From Agapanthus africanus (lineage: Eukaryota; Streptophyta; Magnoliopsida; Asparagales; Amaryllidaceae), in assembly GCA_030015575.1 (NCBI GenBank), contig CM057350.1:523024959-523088958 (forward strand): a stretch of 64,000 bases of DNA, in the 5' to 3' direction. A model generated the notes under the pieces. It saw only the letters and a list, made by a program, of their open reading frames with translations. It searched no databases and had not been told where the DNA came from. The position numbers and the translations under genes are program-made. Numbering within the stretch: position 1 is the stretch's first letter; every line of letters starts with the position of its first letter. Below are positions 1 to 13,305 of this stretch, one piece after another.

Positions 1-614
1 ACCCTAATCACTCACTAACCTTGGTTAACTCTCTACACTTTACTATGGTTCAAATATGATAAGGATTGATTTTTTCTTTTCTATTTCTATTATTCTTATC
101 ATAATATTTGAGCTTCTTCTTCTTCTTCCTTCAAGTGAAGAAAGTTCACCTCCATCATTGGTGATTGATGCATATGAGTGAGAAATCCAAAACTAAAGTT
201 TACCCACTTCCTATTTCTTCATCCTCTACCTATTGCCAAGTAGTATAGGGTGTTTCCTTCACAAGTTTTTCCGACTTGGTGAAGTTGGAGCTTGTTCTAG
301 CGATGTCTCGACGTAGATCATCTTCGGCATCGAACCGACGATCAAGCCCGTCCATTTCTTCGACGAAGCCGACACTTGAGTTCCGGATTCATTTTGGACA
401 GCGGAGGGGACCTCGTTGCGGAGCCGTGGAGGTGGTGGACCGGATCTACAAAGGTTGTATGTCCGTTCCCTTAGTTAAAATGTTAACTAGTTAGCTTGTT
501 TCGCCTAAATATCTAGTAAACGATCCGTAGTCGGGTTTGTAGGCACCCGTAAAATTTGATTTGTGCATGTTTGATCACTTGTGAGACTTCACTAGAGTGC
601 CTAGGAACCCTACA
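1..614 (+). mobile_element. LTR A: right (3') part of a copia LTR, cut by the window edge
   Basis: The stretch ends in CCTACA at 614 and resembles the last part of the LTR of element J (to 58927) and the reverse of solo LTR G (from 38336). Shared blocks include the text around CGACGTAGATCATCTTCGGC and GGAACCCTACA. Directly after 614 the sequence becomes the reversed RNase H region of element B, so this LTR is inserted in B. The bases ATGCC at 615-619 are the candidate target duplication, but the other copy is outside the window. Whether this is a solo LTR or the 3' LTR of a whole element cannot be seen. Short open frames such as 276-494 are not supported as genes. Confidence 0.85.
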
Positions 615-3600
615 ATGCCTCCCACAGTATCCGCTTGGACCACCTGTCCAAAATACTGCCCCTCGTCACAGGAAAAACAATAACTCTGTCAGTCACTCTG
701 TCATCCGGGTCACCTTGGAAGCCTGGAATGATAACCGTCTTCCGAAGGAGGCCGTCGTTATCAAATCTCTAGAACAAACACTTATGTTCTAAAACTTCTT
801 CCGAACGTTTCTCCAGGATTGGATTAATATCAACTTATTACATCTAGTGCAAAAATAACATCTGGTGTGGTACTTGACATCTCATGATCAACTCAATTGC
901 CTAAGCAAGTGATCTGCCAATCATGCACATCCCTCTCCCCTTTAGTCTGTAAGACATCTTTAGAGAGGGTGACTCCATCACTTGTAGGTACACCACTATG
1001 CCAGGAGTCGTTCATTCTAAAATACCTTTAGAAAGCTGTCAAAATACCCAAATTGGGAAACTACCCAAATCTAGATCTAAAACCATAGATCCAGTAACCA
1101 TAATGCCTGATATTATATCCATATCCTATGTGGAGAAAATACTGTGTGACAATTACAGTATAACCGATCGTAGTGTAGAAATTTCACTTCCTACTATGTG
1201 TATGTCATCCAAGTACCAGGACATCACACCTTACTACCTTCTTAACAGATCCATCTCCTATTCTGATGAAGTCAAAGCCCATGACTGTCACATCAAAAAT
1301 AGATGATCTATCTCCTTTATATCTGCTTTAGTCTATAAATAGACATAAGCTACTTATCCACTATGCTTCCGCTGCTCCCACTGACTACAACAACCTTCTG
1401 GCAGAGTCATATACACGTGCACTTCTAAAGCTAGTTTAGAACCACGCTATACTCATCCTCCTGCCGGGTTTCATAATCTGGGACAACAGTGATGGCAAGT
1501 CTGGATAAACAAGAACCTCCCTATCACTGTCCTTGAGACTACCGGAGTATCTCTTGGGTGCCTGAGGTTACCCACAATATCTACGGAGGGGCTAATGGAA
1601 TGTCAATCCTGATTGAATCTTTAGGTCCTATTAAATTTTTCCGTAATCGTTTGCGGTTCTGGAATCTCTTCCAGTTCTACCATACTCCCACTACTGTTTT
1701 CTGAAAAAATCCATTTTACTAAAACTGTGGCGAGTCAAGAATAATATCACTATTGATCTTTCAGATGGTAGAAAATTAACCCTCGTCATAGCCCGGGTTA
1801 ACCCACAAACAGCCATTACAGAAACGCGCCTTGAGTTATCCAGAGTCTGGTTTTAAGCATAAGCCGGACAACTCTCCGTACCTTAACATCGTTAAGATAC
1901 GAACCATTTTATATACAATATAGAAATAGAGGCACTGATTTAATTAGAACCAGATACAAAACATACAGATGTCTCCAGTGCATGTCAACTAAATAGAGAG
2001 AGGCCGATCAGCATTACTCAACTTAGGAGTGTATCCAATTATGAGTAAGCTGAAGAGAAACAAGTTTCTAAAAACCATTACTATCAACTGAATACCATAC
2101 AAGTATCTACATCTTCGATCACCTTGAAGAATCCTGATACTTGCAACACATGGTTCTCTACTTTATTCCTGTACCTATAACTTCTCAAATTTGGACCTTG
2201 TATTTCTACGAAACACTTGTCTAAAACTTGAGAAGTCACAAGTAAACAGAATACAGTACGAGAACCAACCCCTTTGTTCGAATGGACACTGGACAATATA
2301 AAATACTTTGTATAAGTCCCCAGAGTCGAATAATTCGAACTCTGTGCGTCGTAGGTTGAAAACTGTACCCAGGCGATTTCCTCAAATATCACCAATTACA
2401 ACGAATTCCGATATAATGAGAATGATCACCTAATTCCCAATAACTTACTCCCACTCATCATCTGTATAACCATACAGATGTGAGAATTATACCTGGTAAA
2501 TACATACTCTGGAGCAAGTGTCTAATTGGGAAATCAGTTTTCTATTAACAATACTCAGTGAAACCGAAACATGAATATGTTTCGAAGGGGTATCCGGGTA
2601 TTCCTAGTAATTCCTTTTCCATTATCAGATTCATGATTGTAACCGTATATTTCCTTGCCATCTCTCCAATTCCCTTTATTTGTCTTTAGTCGTTACCTTC
2701 TGTACACCATCGTTATACTTAATGGTTTTCTTCCTTCCCTACCGTTCGGCACCAGCCTTTGGTTTGGAAGAAGACTGTTCAATAAGCATAATAGGTGTAC
2801 TGTCCTAATCCTAGGAGCACTCGCAACCTGAGAGAAGGTAAGGATAAAAGACAACTGAATAAACCTTATTCCTATTTCTCCTGAACCAGAATCCATCCTC
2901 GAAAAAGTTCCTTCGAGTTCGTATATAACCATACGATGGATTTATCCAATGGAATTGGATGTTCGTAGTGATACGGGGTGTTCTGGAGAAATACAAAGGT
3001 GAACTAGGAGTGGCGATGAAATACGTGGTTTGGTCGTGAATGATTACAGTCGCAATTTACTTTGCCCTCTTTCTGATCCCTTTATTTGTCTTTACTTATT
3101 ACCTTCTGTACACCCAACTTAGGCTAATTGGTTTTCTTCATTCCCTACCTTTCGGCACCTGCCTATGGTTTGGAAGAAGACTATCCAATAAGAGTAATAG
3201 GTGTACCCTCTCCTAATCCTAGGAGCCCTCACAACCTGAGAGAAGGTAAAAGAAAAAGACAACTGAATAGTCTTATTCAATCTCTCCAGAACCAGAATCC
3301 ATCCTCAAAAAAGTTCTTTCGAGTTCGTATATAACCATACGATGGATTTATCTAATGGAATTGGATACGGGGTGTTCTGGAGAAACTCAAAGGGTAAAAG
3401 AAGGAGTGGCAATGATGTATGCAACTCAGACAGTCCAAAAGCCAGTGTTTTAAGAAAGTTCGGTTAACTTGGTCAATGAGTTATAATAAGGGGTCGGGCC
3501 ATGGTCGCAGTCAAAGAGAGAGAGAAAAGAAACACTCTGCGTGCACTCAAACCTAGATCAGAATGGTTAATCACTTTATCTAATCAGGAAACCTCTCACT

Positions 3601-5441
3601 GTATTCTCAAATTCTCCTCCAAACCTGAAAGAAGAATTAGTCGGAATCACCCGAGGAGTAATCCTACTCATCAGTGGGAATCGGGATCCAACTATCATCG
3701 CATGATAATGTGATGGAAGCCACTCACGTCATCACACTCCAGAAGGTATGCGCAAGCCTGCCAAGTTTCCTGTATGTTTGAAACTCCCGATATGATTTTT
3801 ACCCCAAGCAGTTTATGACCTTGACAAAGGCCTTCAAGTTCAACCCGTCATTATCCTGGATTACTCTAGACCCACCCGTACAAACCCTTGACAAAGGCCA
3901 ACAAGGTTATAAGATTGTCCTAGATAATCGCAACTCAATGCAACAGACAAGTAATACCCAGCCACCGCACACTACGCCTTGACAAAGGCCAACAAACGTA
4001 GCACGAATACTAGGTACTACCTGAAAGAAATGACGGAGGGCTACGACTGGTTTTTGGAGAAAAACCTTTAGCGTAATGAACTTGATATTGTTGAAGGAAC
4101 CGGATAGTTTTTATAAATATAGTTATGAAAAACCTTTGCTAAAGAGGTCACTCCCGGTGAAGGGATCTCGGCTCTTTCCCCGTCGAATGAGGTGCAGGAT
4201 ATTCCAAACTGAATACCATGATGCAAAGCAAAAAGTAATCGACTATAGTGAAGTTATTACCCTGACACAAACCTCTGTCCAAGGGGTCACTCCCGATGAA
4301 GGGATCTCGGCCATTGCCTCGTTGAATGAGGTGCTGGATATTCATAACCAAATACCACTGTGCAAAACAAAGGAGAACACCCTTGTAATAACAGCTTTTG
4401 AAAAATTGGTTCCAACAACATCAAATACATGTTTGTTTTCCTTGCATTGATAAGAATCAACGCAGTCCCATCAATTAATCACACCAGAAAATAACGAAAA
4501 TATGATGTACGTATATACCATCCGCATTCGCCACTGGGTCCCGTCATCATCAGTTAGGTTACTTAACTAACAGCAGAGCGGGGACTGGACTAGCGCGGGT
4601 GCAAAACATATACAACATCTACTAGTATATATAACAATATATAATAATCGCTCCAGGCATGATAAATGCAACATCACAGAAAAGTAATAAGCATCATAGA
4701 ACAATACAGATAATCTGGGAGCCCCGGGTTTCATAGAGCCGCAAATGAAACCCGACGTTCCCCTGGTCGTGTGGATAGCCTGTGCAATGAAAACCTGTAC
4801 CCCCTACGAGTGCGGCGAATAGCCCGCCAATTCTAGAGTGAGGCCCCCTCCGTCTCAACGCCATGAGATGTGGACCCGTTGCCCTCTAGAACCCGGCTAT
4901 CCGTGCACCCTACCGCGGGATAATCCTAGTACAGAAAATAAAATATATACAACGGGTACACCGACCTCATCCCGGTCATGCCCCAAAAGAATAATATACA
5001 AACAGGCAGTGACGGCAGTCCACATGTCGGACGCTCGCCCCGCAATAACAAATGTACAAATAAATCCAAACAGCACTACCATTGCACAGGAACTATCCAC
5101 CACGACAAATCCGCAATATCACAGCACAACACAGAATATCAACGTGAATGTCACGTTCGCAAATCCGTCTAAAAGGACTATAGCGATTAGATAAGATTTA
5201 CCGATCAAATGACATTCACGGTCACAGATAGAAATGTAAAGCACTGCAAACTAACACTTTTAAAATTCCGATCGACAAAACTTCCCGAAGTGGGCCCCAA
5301 GCACAAATCCAGTACTCAAAATAATCTGGGCCAAAACTAAATGTTCCACAAACCACATTTCCAAGTTGAAGTCCCCCAGAAGAAAATTGGAGCAGCGAAC
5401 CCACCAAAGTACCGCGCAACCGCGGCAAACATGGGCGTTTG
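615..5441 (-). pseudogene. Element B, internal part: decayed copia pol and leader (reversed)
   Basis: Read on the minus strand, this matches the interior of element C in the same order: leader (5441 down to about 3520), a pyrimidine tract near 3500-3525, a tandem-duplicated block (about 2600-3460), then decayed integrase, RT and RNase H. The RNase H end near 620-790 matches C around 12840-13000. No frame stays open over any domain, so it is a pseudogene and not a CDS. Leader features kept: a split GC hairpin arm (5411-5430) and TTGAC-type stem-loops at 3979-3992 and 3888-3901, with a broken third near 3821. Its 5' LTR and primer site lie at 15676-17855, beyond the inserted element C. The 3' LTR is outside the window to the left. 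Confidence 0.8.
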
Positions 5442-7583
5442 TGTTGGAGATAGTGCCCTCAGAGTCAATTATTGGATCACAGGCACGTGATTGTAATGAT
5501 TCAGGGAGGACCTATCCATGTAGGACAGTCTTACTCGAGATGATAGTATGCTATCTGGTTTACCTTTATCATCGTGTACTGCTTCAGGTGACCTTACAGG
5601 TCGCTATTATACGCTGATAGAGCCCCTAGGATTCTTGCTTGACAGCCAGCAGTATGAGGGCGATCATATACGTGAGAGCTGGTGGTCTATAAGCACATCC
5701 TTAAAAGGTCCCTAATCGTGGGAGTTTCGAGACAGGGCATCGATTCTCCAGAGTAGACTAGTGTATACAGTCGAGACCCCGACGAGGGGCGGTGGCCGGT
5801 CTCACAAGCCACTGGTGTCAGTTGGTTCACCTAAGATGTATACAGGTGCTCATTGGGTTATGAGTACACTGGACAGGACTCGCCGGGAACATGCTAGTTG
5901 GTCTTATACCTGACGTCAGATAGCAGTTCCCTGGTGACATGTGTACAGGTTAGTTCATCGACCTGGGGATCGTCATTTGTCTCGTGTGAGTTCCCACTGT
6001 ACTTTGATTACTACCCTACCACGCTCAAAGGAGATGTGCAAACAGGTTTTAGTTGGGTACAGTCCCGAGCCATATGGAGGCAGTGAGCGTATCTTCAGGG
6101 GTTCGTCTCTCCCGGTATTGGGGGTGAGGTCGCGCTGTGTCTAGGAGAGCCATTACACGAAGTCCTTGGCCAAGGCAGGATATTTACTGGTAGATAATCC
6201 AGTAGCATCTCAGGGTGTTCTGGGCTTCACTCCGACACGACTTGTACCGCTTTTGGGGGTCTGACTTTTACCAACCCCCTAGGCCCGCCATGCGATGCTC
6301 ATAGACGAACGGACCGGACTGTACGGATATTGTCACTGACAGGCTCAGTAGGGTGTCAGGATGTGTTCGCTCATCGACGTCCCTTTTGGTCAATAGCTGG
6401 TGGCCCGTCACGTATTGGCTTATACCTCTGACGTGCTAGTGGTTAAATCCACAGCCATAGTATTGATGAGTCTTTAGAGTCCACCACACTTTTAGTTACT
6501 CAAGTTTCGGACGAAACGTTGTAGAGGCCGTATGGAGATATGGCAGGGTTCGATCAGATACGTGCGGTATTGCACGGATCAGGATCGGACGGATATTACT
6601 AGCCGGCTTTGGTTTAAGCCGGATCCTAGTTTAGTACAGTGTAGATTTTGTCTCTTTGAATTTGTATTCAGTGGGAATACAAATGCGGGCATGTATATGC
6701 AGTAGCGGGGTTTTCCTGTAATTTATTACGGGACCAGTTTTCTGGAGTTGCCAGTTTGCATTCCGTTCCGGCCGGTTTTCCTTTGATCCTTCCCGGCCGG
6801 ACTTTTCGATGGAGGGACTAATTTGCAATTGTGCAAATTAGTATTAGTGGAGGGGTTTCTTGCAATTTGTGGCATCATGATGGTTCTTTAATCATTAGAT
6901 TCCATTTGCATCTTATCCTTTGATTAGAATGGATTAGAGTTGATTTGAATGGAAATGACATTGTTATCATTACCTTTTTGGATATGGTCACCCCTTTTGC
7001 TTTTACTACCATCACCTCCCTTCTTGTTATGGATTGATATTGATTCCCACCACCATTCTCACTTGACAAGGCCGGCCACTTGAGGGGAGAAGAAAAAAAA
7101 AATGAGAGAGTTTCATTTTTGAGTGGTGGCATTATTCTTCATCTCATTTTTCTTGCTAGAAAATTGAAAGCACCAATTTTCCTTAACCTTTTCCTCCATC
7201 CTCCATGGCAACTAAACCCCAAAGAGACATAGACTCTACACTACACCTACATCAAGTCTTGGACGCGTCGGCTAGCCAACTTCACGCCCGAGTTGCCTCG
7301 GTCCAGAGGTGGGAGCCCGTAACAGTACCCGGCTACGTGGTGCCCTTTCCGACGAGAAGGCGACGACTGGAGATTCCGCGAGGAGATCGGAGTGGAGACG
7401 AAGACCGAAGGACACGGATCGCTTGGTATACTTCTCTACCCATCTTGTATTTTTCTAGTAGCTAGATTAATGGCCCGATCAGGGTGAAAAGTGCGCGGTG
7501 GTGCCGGTTTGCTAGTTTGCAAAATTTTTGTTTCCGCGTTTCCGGCGTCGGATCGACGGCCGGGGCGCCACCGCGGGCTTACA
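5442..7583 (+). repeat. 5' LTR of element C
   Basis: 2142 bp, TGTTGG...CTTACA. It shares blocks with all other copia LTRs in the window: the CCGGACTGTACGG block, the GAGTCTTTAGAGTCC block and TCTCCCGGTATTGGGGG. It also carries the block around 6614-6630 with AAGCCGGATCCTAG, which is seen in the LTRs of B, E, F and H but not in A/G/J. The last 150 bases are GC-rich (CGGCCGGGGCGCC). Open frames inside it (5898-6086, 7205-7465) recur only because the LTR itself recurs. Confidence 0.95.
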
Positions 7584-7584
7584 C

Positions 7585-7597
7585 TGGTATCAGAGCC
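7585..7597 (+). promoter_or_regulatory. Primer binding site of element C
   Basis: TGGTATCAGAGCC lies one base after the LTR end. It is the usual plant copia primer site, complementary to the 3' end of initiator methionine tRNA. The same 13-mer is found in E, H and J. Confidence 0.95.
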
Positions 7598-7800
7598 ATG
7601 CTATTAACCATGCCTAGCTTGCTCTAGTATGTTTAGAACTCGATCGGACAAAAATCCCCAAAAACCGTATTTTTACATACATGTGTTTTCTGTCGAAATT
7701 TTTTCTGCTCCAAAAATTTTTCAGGTTGTTGCAGAATACTGTGCAGGGAATTCTAAGCAATCTGTGAAAAATTGGTCAAGTGATCTCACCATACGAGCGT

Positions 7801-7837
7801 GGAACCGCGGCCAAACCCATGCTTGGGCCGCGGTTCC
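7801..7837 (+). other. GC-rich leader hairpin of element C
   Basis: GGAACCGCGGCC (7801-7812) pairs perfectly with GGCCGCGGTTCC (7826-7837). The inner bases CCAA/TTGG can extend the stem with a bulge. It lies 203 nt after the primer site, the same place as the hairpins of B, E, H and J. The role is unknown; RNA dimerisation or packaging is an inference. Confidence 0.7.
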
Positions 7838-8989
7838 GCCTCACTTTTGACTCCTCATTTGACCAACATTTTGCAGAGTGCTCCTGAGTTCATAATGGGG
7901 GTTTTGGGATATTCTTTTTGGGCCCAGATTTTCTGTAAGTGCTACAGTACTGCTTGGGGCCCACTTCGGTGTATTTGTTCGATCGGATATTTTAAACATG
8001 CTAGTTCACAGTATTTACATTATATCAGCGACCGTGAATATCACTTGATCGGTAAATCCTGTCTAACTGCTATAGCCCGGTTAGATGGATTTGTGAACGT
8101 GACATTCACGTTGATGTTCTGTGTTGTGCTGTGATGTTGCGGATTGGTCGTGGGGATAGCCTGGTTGCAGTGGTAGTACAGTTTTTGTTTTATATGTACA
8201 TTTGTTATTGCGGGGCGATCGTCCGACATGTGGACTGCCGTCACTGCCTGTTTGTATTATTCTTTTGGGGCACAACAAGGTTGCGGTCGATGTACCCGTT
8301 GTATGTATATTTTACTTTCTGTACTAGGATTACCCCGCGGAGGGGTGCACGGATAGCCGGGTTCTAGAGGGCAACAAGCCCGCATCTCATGGCGTTGAGA
8401 CGGAAGGGGCTTCACTCTAGGATTGTCGGGCTATTCGCCGCACTCGTAGGGGGTACAGGTTGACCCAGGAGGGGTGCCCAAGTTACCGGATTCCGTAAAG
8501 TGCTGGGTGGTCCATTCACGGAGCTGAAGGGGACTGCCTCGCTTCAGGTTTCGGCGGGTAACTTGCCGCGCCCGTAGGGATCTAGGATCTCATTGCACAG
8601 GCTATCCACACGACCAGAGGAACGTCGGGTTTCAGTAGCGGCTCTGTGAAACCCGGGGATCCCAGATATCTGTATTGCTCTGTGATGCTGTACATTTCTG
8701 TGATGTTGCATTTTATCACGCCTTGAGCGAAATATAATATATTGGTATATATATTAGTAGATGTTGTATATGTTTTGCATCTGCACTAGTCCAGTCCCCG
8801 CTCTGTCGTTAGTTAGCTAACCTAAAGGGTAATGACGGGACCCAGTGGTGAATGCGGATGGCATATACGTACATCAGTATATTTTCGTTCTTTGTGGTGT
8901 GATCAATTGATGGGACTGTATTGATTCGGATCAATACAAGTTAAAAACAAACCTATTCTGATGTTGTTGGAACACTTTTCAAAAAGCTG

Positions 8990-9245
8990 TTATTGCAAGG
9001 ACGTTCACTTTTGTTTTGCACCGTGGTATTCAGTTGGAATATCCTGCTCCTCAGTCGACGATGCAAGGGCCGAGATCCCTTCACCGGGAGTAACCCCTTG
9101 GACAAAAAGTTTGCGTCAGGGCAATAACTTCACTATAGCCGATTACTTTTGCTTTGCATCGTGGTATTCAGTTGGAATATCCTGCACCTCATTCTACGGG
9201 GAAAGAGCCGAGATCCCTTCACCGGGAGTGACCTCTTTAGCAAAG
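8990..9245 (+). repeat. Tandem duplication of about 140 bp in the leader of element C
   Basis: Two copies start near 8999 and 9139. Each carries a TTTTGCTTTGCA-like run, TTCAGTTGGAATATCC and CCTTCACCGGGAGT. The same duplication is visible in H (about 45060-45310), J (about 61050-61295) and reversed in B (about 4140-4390). It is not seen in E, so it either arose before the other four split or was lost in E. Confidence 0.7.
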
Positions 9246-9386
9246 GTTTTCGTCACTATATTTTTCTAAAAAGCTATCCGTTCCTTCAACGATATCAAGT
9301 TCATTACGTTAAAGGTTTTCGCCAGAAACCATTCGTAGCCCTCCGTCATTTCAGACGGATAGCAAGTAGTATTCATGCTATGTTTG

Positions 9387-9578
9387 TTGACCTTCGTCAA
9401 GGCATAGTGTATGGTAGCTGCTTGTTGCCTTTCTGCTGCATAGATAGATGCGTTGGTTTGGGACAGTCGTATAGCCTTGTTGACCTTCGTCAAGGGCTTG
9501 TACGGGTGGTTTCAAATTAACCTGGACAATGACGGGAAGAACTTGACATGTGACTTATGATTTGTTGACCTTCGTCAA
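9387..9578 (+). other. Three TTGAC stem-loops in the leader of element C
   Basis: Identical hairpins TTGAC-CTTC-GTCAA occur at 9387-9400, 9480-9493 and 9565-9578, spaced 93 and 85 nt apart. The text between the hairpins differs, so this is a recurring motif and not a simple tandem repeat. H, J and E have three at almost the same spacing with other loop bases. Confidence 0.75.
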
Positions 9579-9890
9579 GGTCATAAGAGCATGGGGCAAA
9601 AATCCGCATCGGGAGTTTCAAAAGAACTGAAACTTGCCAGATATGCGCATACCTTCTAGAGTGTGATAACGTGAGCGAATTTCGTCACGTTATCATGCGA
9701 TGATAGTTGGATCCCGATTCCCACTGATGAGTTGGTTTACTCCTCGGGTGATCCCGGCTAATTCTTCTTTCAGGTTTGGGGAAGAATTTGACGTTACAGT
9801 GGGAGGTTCCCAGATTAGATAAAGTGATAACCATTCTGATCTAGGTTAGAGTGCACGCTGAGTGTTTCTTTTCTCTCTCTCTTTTGGCAG

Positions 9891-12800
9891 CGACCATTGA
9901 CCCGACCCTGGACTATAACTTAGTGACCAAGTTGACCGAACCTTCTTAACACTGGCTTTTGGATTGTCAGAGTTGCAAACCTCATTGCCACTCCTACTTT
10001 TACCCTTTTCTCCAGGACACCCCGTATTACTACGAACGTCCACTTCCATTGGACAAAACCATCGTATGGTTATATACGAACTCGAAGGAATTCGAGGATG
10101 GTTTCCGGTTCTGGAGAAAATGAATAGGACTATTCAGTTGTCTTTTCCTTTTACCTTCTCTCAGGTTGCGAGTACTCCTTGGTTTAGGAGATAGTACACC
10201 TATTACGCAAATTGGACAATCTTCTTCCAAACCTTAGGCTGGTGCTGAACGGTAGGGAATGAAGAAAACCAATTAGCCTAAACGGTGTATAGAAGGTATT
10301 AAGTAAAGACAAAGAAAGGGATTAGTAAGAGGGCAAAGTAAATTGCGGCTGCTATTCATGACCAAACCAAGTATTTCTTCGCCAATCCTAAATCACCTTT
10401 GTATTTCTCCAGGACACTCCGTATCACTACGAAGATCCACAGTTTATTGGATAATCCATCGTATGGTTATATACGAACTCGAAAGGAACTTGTTCCAGTT
10501 CGGGGATGGATCCTGGTTCAGGAGAAATAGGAATAAGGTTCATTCGGTTGTCTTTTATCTTCACCTTCTCTCGCATTGCGAGTGCTCCTAGGATTAGGAC
10601 AGTACACCCATTATGCTTATTGGATAGTCTTCTTCCAAACCTTAGGCTGGTGCCGAACGGTAGGGAAGGAAGAAAACCATCTGGCCTAAAGGGGTATGCA
10701 GAAGGTAATGACTAAAGACATAAAAAGGGATTTGGAGAAGTGGCAAAGAATTATACGGTTATAGTTGTGAATCTGGATAATGGAAGAGGCATTACTAGGA
10801 ATACCAGGATACCCCATCGAAACATTTCAATGTTTCAGTTTCACTGTGTACTGTTAAAAGAAAACTGATTTCCCAATTAGACACTTGCTCCAGGGTATGT
10901 ATTTACCAGGTTTGATTCTCACATCTGTATGATTTTACAGGTGATGAGTGGGAGTAAGTTATTGGGAATTAGGTGATCATCCTCATTATATCGGGATTCG
11001 TTGTAATTGGTGATATTTGAGGAAGTCACCTGGGTTGTTTGCCGGTCGGCAAATATTTGGTTTTGAATATCCGTTGTCATGCACCAATTTCAAATTGATA
11101 TATCTGTACGTCTATTTTTACATAGAGTGAGACATACCTTTTTGAAATTATGTCTATGACATTTACCTATACCAGTGGATGGTTAGGTAAGGAGCATTGA
11201 ACAGCGGTGTAATTCTTCTTAACCATAAGTACAGTTTTCAACCTAGGACACACAGTGAATGAGTCATTTGACTCAAGGGACTTATACAGAGTATTGTATG
11301 TCGTCCAGGGTCCATCAGGACAGAGGGGTTGGTCCTCGTACTATATTCGGTTTACTTATGACTTCTCTAATTTTTAGACAGGTGTTTCGTAGAAACACAG
11401 AGTCCGAATTTTGAGAAGTTATAGGTATAAGAGTAAAGTAGAGAACCAGGTATTGCAAGTATCGGGATTCTTCAAAGTGATCGAAGATGTAGATACTTGT
11501 ATATGGTACTCAGATGATAGTAATGGTTAAGAGAACTTGCTTCTCTTTCAGGTTACTCATAATTGGAAGTATTCCTAAGTTGAGTAACGCTGATCGGCCT
11601 CTTTCCATTTAGTTGACATGCACTGGAGACAGCTGCATGATTTGAATCTGGTTCAATTAAATCAGTGCCTCTGTTCCTGTATTGGATATAGAACAGTTCA
11701 TACCTTAACATTGTTAAGGTACGGGGAGTTGTCCGGCTTATGATTAAAACCAGACACTGGACGACTCGAGGCACGTTTCTGTAATGGCTGTTTGTGGGTT
11801 GACCCAGGCTATGACGAGGGTTGACTTTCTACCATCTGGAAGATCAATAGTAATATTGTTCTAGACTCGCCACAGTTTTATTAAAAATGGATTTTTTCAG
11901 AAAACAGTAGTGGGAGTATGGTAGAACTGGAAGTGATTCCAGAACCGCAAACGATTACTGAAGATTTGATAAGAACCTAAAGATTCAATCTGGTTTGACA
12001 TTCCATTGGCCACTCCGCAGATACGGTGGGTAACCTCAGGCACCCGAGAGGTACTCCGGTAGCCTCAAGGACGGTGGCAGAGAGGTTCTTGTTTACCCAG
12101 ACTTACCATTGCTGTTGTTCCAGACTGTGAGACCCGGCAGGAAGATGAGTATAGCGTCTTTCTAAACTAGTTTTAGAAATGTACGTGTATATGACTCTGC
12201 CAGAAGGTTGTCGTGGTCAGTAGGAGCAGCGGAAATATCGGTGGACAAGTGGCTTATGTCTACTTATAGACTAAAGCAGACATAGCGGAGATAGATCATC
12301 TATTTCTGATGTGACAGTCATAGGTTTGACTTCATCAGAATAGGGGATGGATCTGTTAAGAAGGTAGTAGAGTGTGATGTCCTGGTATTTGATGACATAC
12401 ACAGAGTAGGAAGTGATATTCCTATACTACGATCGGTTATACTTTGGTTGTCACACAGTGGTTTCTCCACATAGGACTTGGATATTATATCAGACATTCT
12501 GGTTACTAGATCTATGGTTTTAGATCTAGATTTGGGTGGTTTCCCAATCAGGGTACTTGGACAGCATTCTATGAGTATTTAGAATGGACGACTCCTGGCA
12601 AGGTAGTATACCTGCAGGTGATGGAGTCACCCTCTCTGAAGGTGTCTTACAGACTAAAGGGGAGAGGGATACGCATGATTGGCAGATCACTTGCTTAGGA
12701 AATTAAGTCAATCATGAGATGTCAAGTACCACACCAGATGTTGTTCTTGCAGTAGGTGCAATAAGTTGATATTCATCCAATCCTGGAGAAACAATCGGAA

Positions 12801-13305
12801 GCAGCTTTAGAACATAAGTGGATGTTCTAGGGATATGATAACGACATTCTCCTTCGGGAGGCAGTTATCATTCCAGGCTTCCAAGGTGACCTGGATGGCA
12901 GAGTGGCTATCAGAGTTATAGTTTTCCATCTGACGAGGGGCAGTATTTTGGACAGGTGGTCCAAGCGGATACTGAGGGAGGCATGGCGCAGGATACTGAT
13001 TAAGTTCAGTTGACGATACAGTCTAAGAAGTTTGGATTTAGAGTTCATTTATGAACTGGGTCCCATCAGACATCCAGACACATTCTTAGACAGGTATTGC
13101 TCATTTCGGGAGATGGTTTTCTCCGCGAACATGAGATATAGAGAGACATAGAAAGAAACATCCAAGCGGATCCACTCACTGAGGGTATTCCTCGAACGCT
13201 ATAGTTTCGCAAACAGGTTTTGTGAGACTGACTAGTAGAGGAGTTGGGTGTTCGGTATCACACGGGCTGTGAGTATGCGACATCGCAATAATTAGCCTTG
13301 AGTGC
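9891..13305 (+). pseudogene. Decayed copia gag-pol region of element C
   Basis: Domain order is recognisable by nucleotide similarity to the open frame of element H: a protease-like stretch near 10890-10940, integrase core near 11330-11460 (compare H 47020-47150), RT near 12180-12360 (compare H 48215-48390), and RNase H near 13050-13200 (compare H 49220-49340). Stops and frameshifts occur throughout, and no open frame longer than about 80 codons follows the expected protein. A 397-bp tandem duplication sits before the protease-like part, where gag would be expected. Element B carries the same decayed sequence with the same duplication, so the decay predates the split of these two copies. Confidence 0.8.
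9985..10760 (+). repeat. Tandem duplication, unit about 397 bp, inside element C
   Basis: The same landmarks appear twice 397 bp apart, for example CTCCAGGACAC at 10010 and 10407. Shared text includes CCATCGTATGGTTATATACG and a GCTGGTG(C/T)(C/T)GAACGGTAGGGAA run. Element B has the duplication in reverse (landmarks near 2981 and 3375, 394 bp apart). I do not recognise its coding origin; by position it replaces gag. Confidence 0.8.

Noticed and set aside
1..20. ACCCTAATC at the window start, reminiscent of the plant telomere repeat.
   Set aside because: A single occurrence inside an LTR; no tandem CCCTAAA repeats follow.
4076..4450. A 124-codon plus-strand frame in element B.
   Set aside because: It runs antisense across the duplicated leader block and is absent as a protein in C, H and J.
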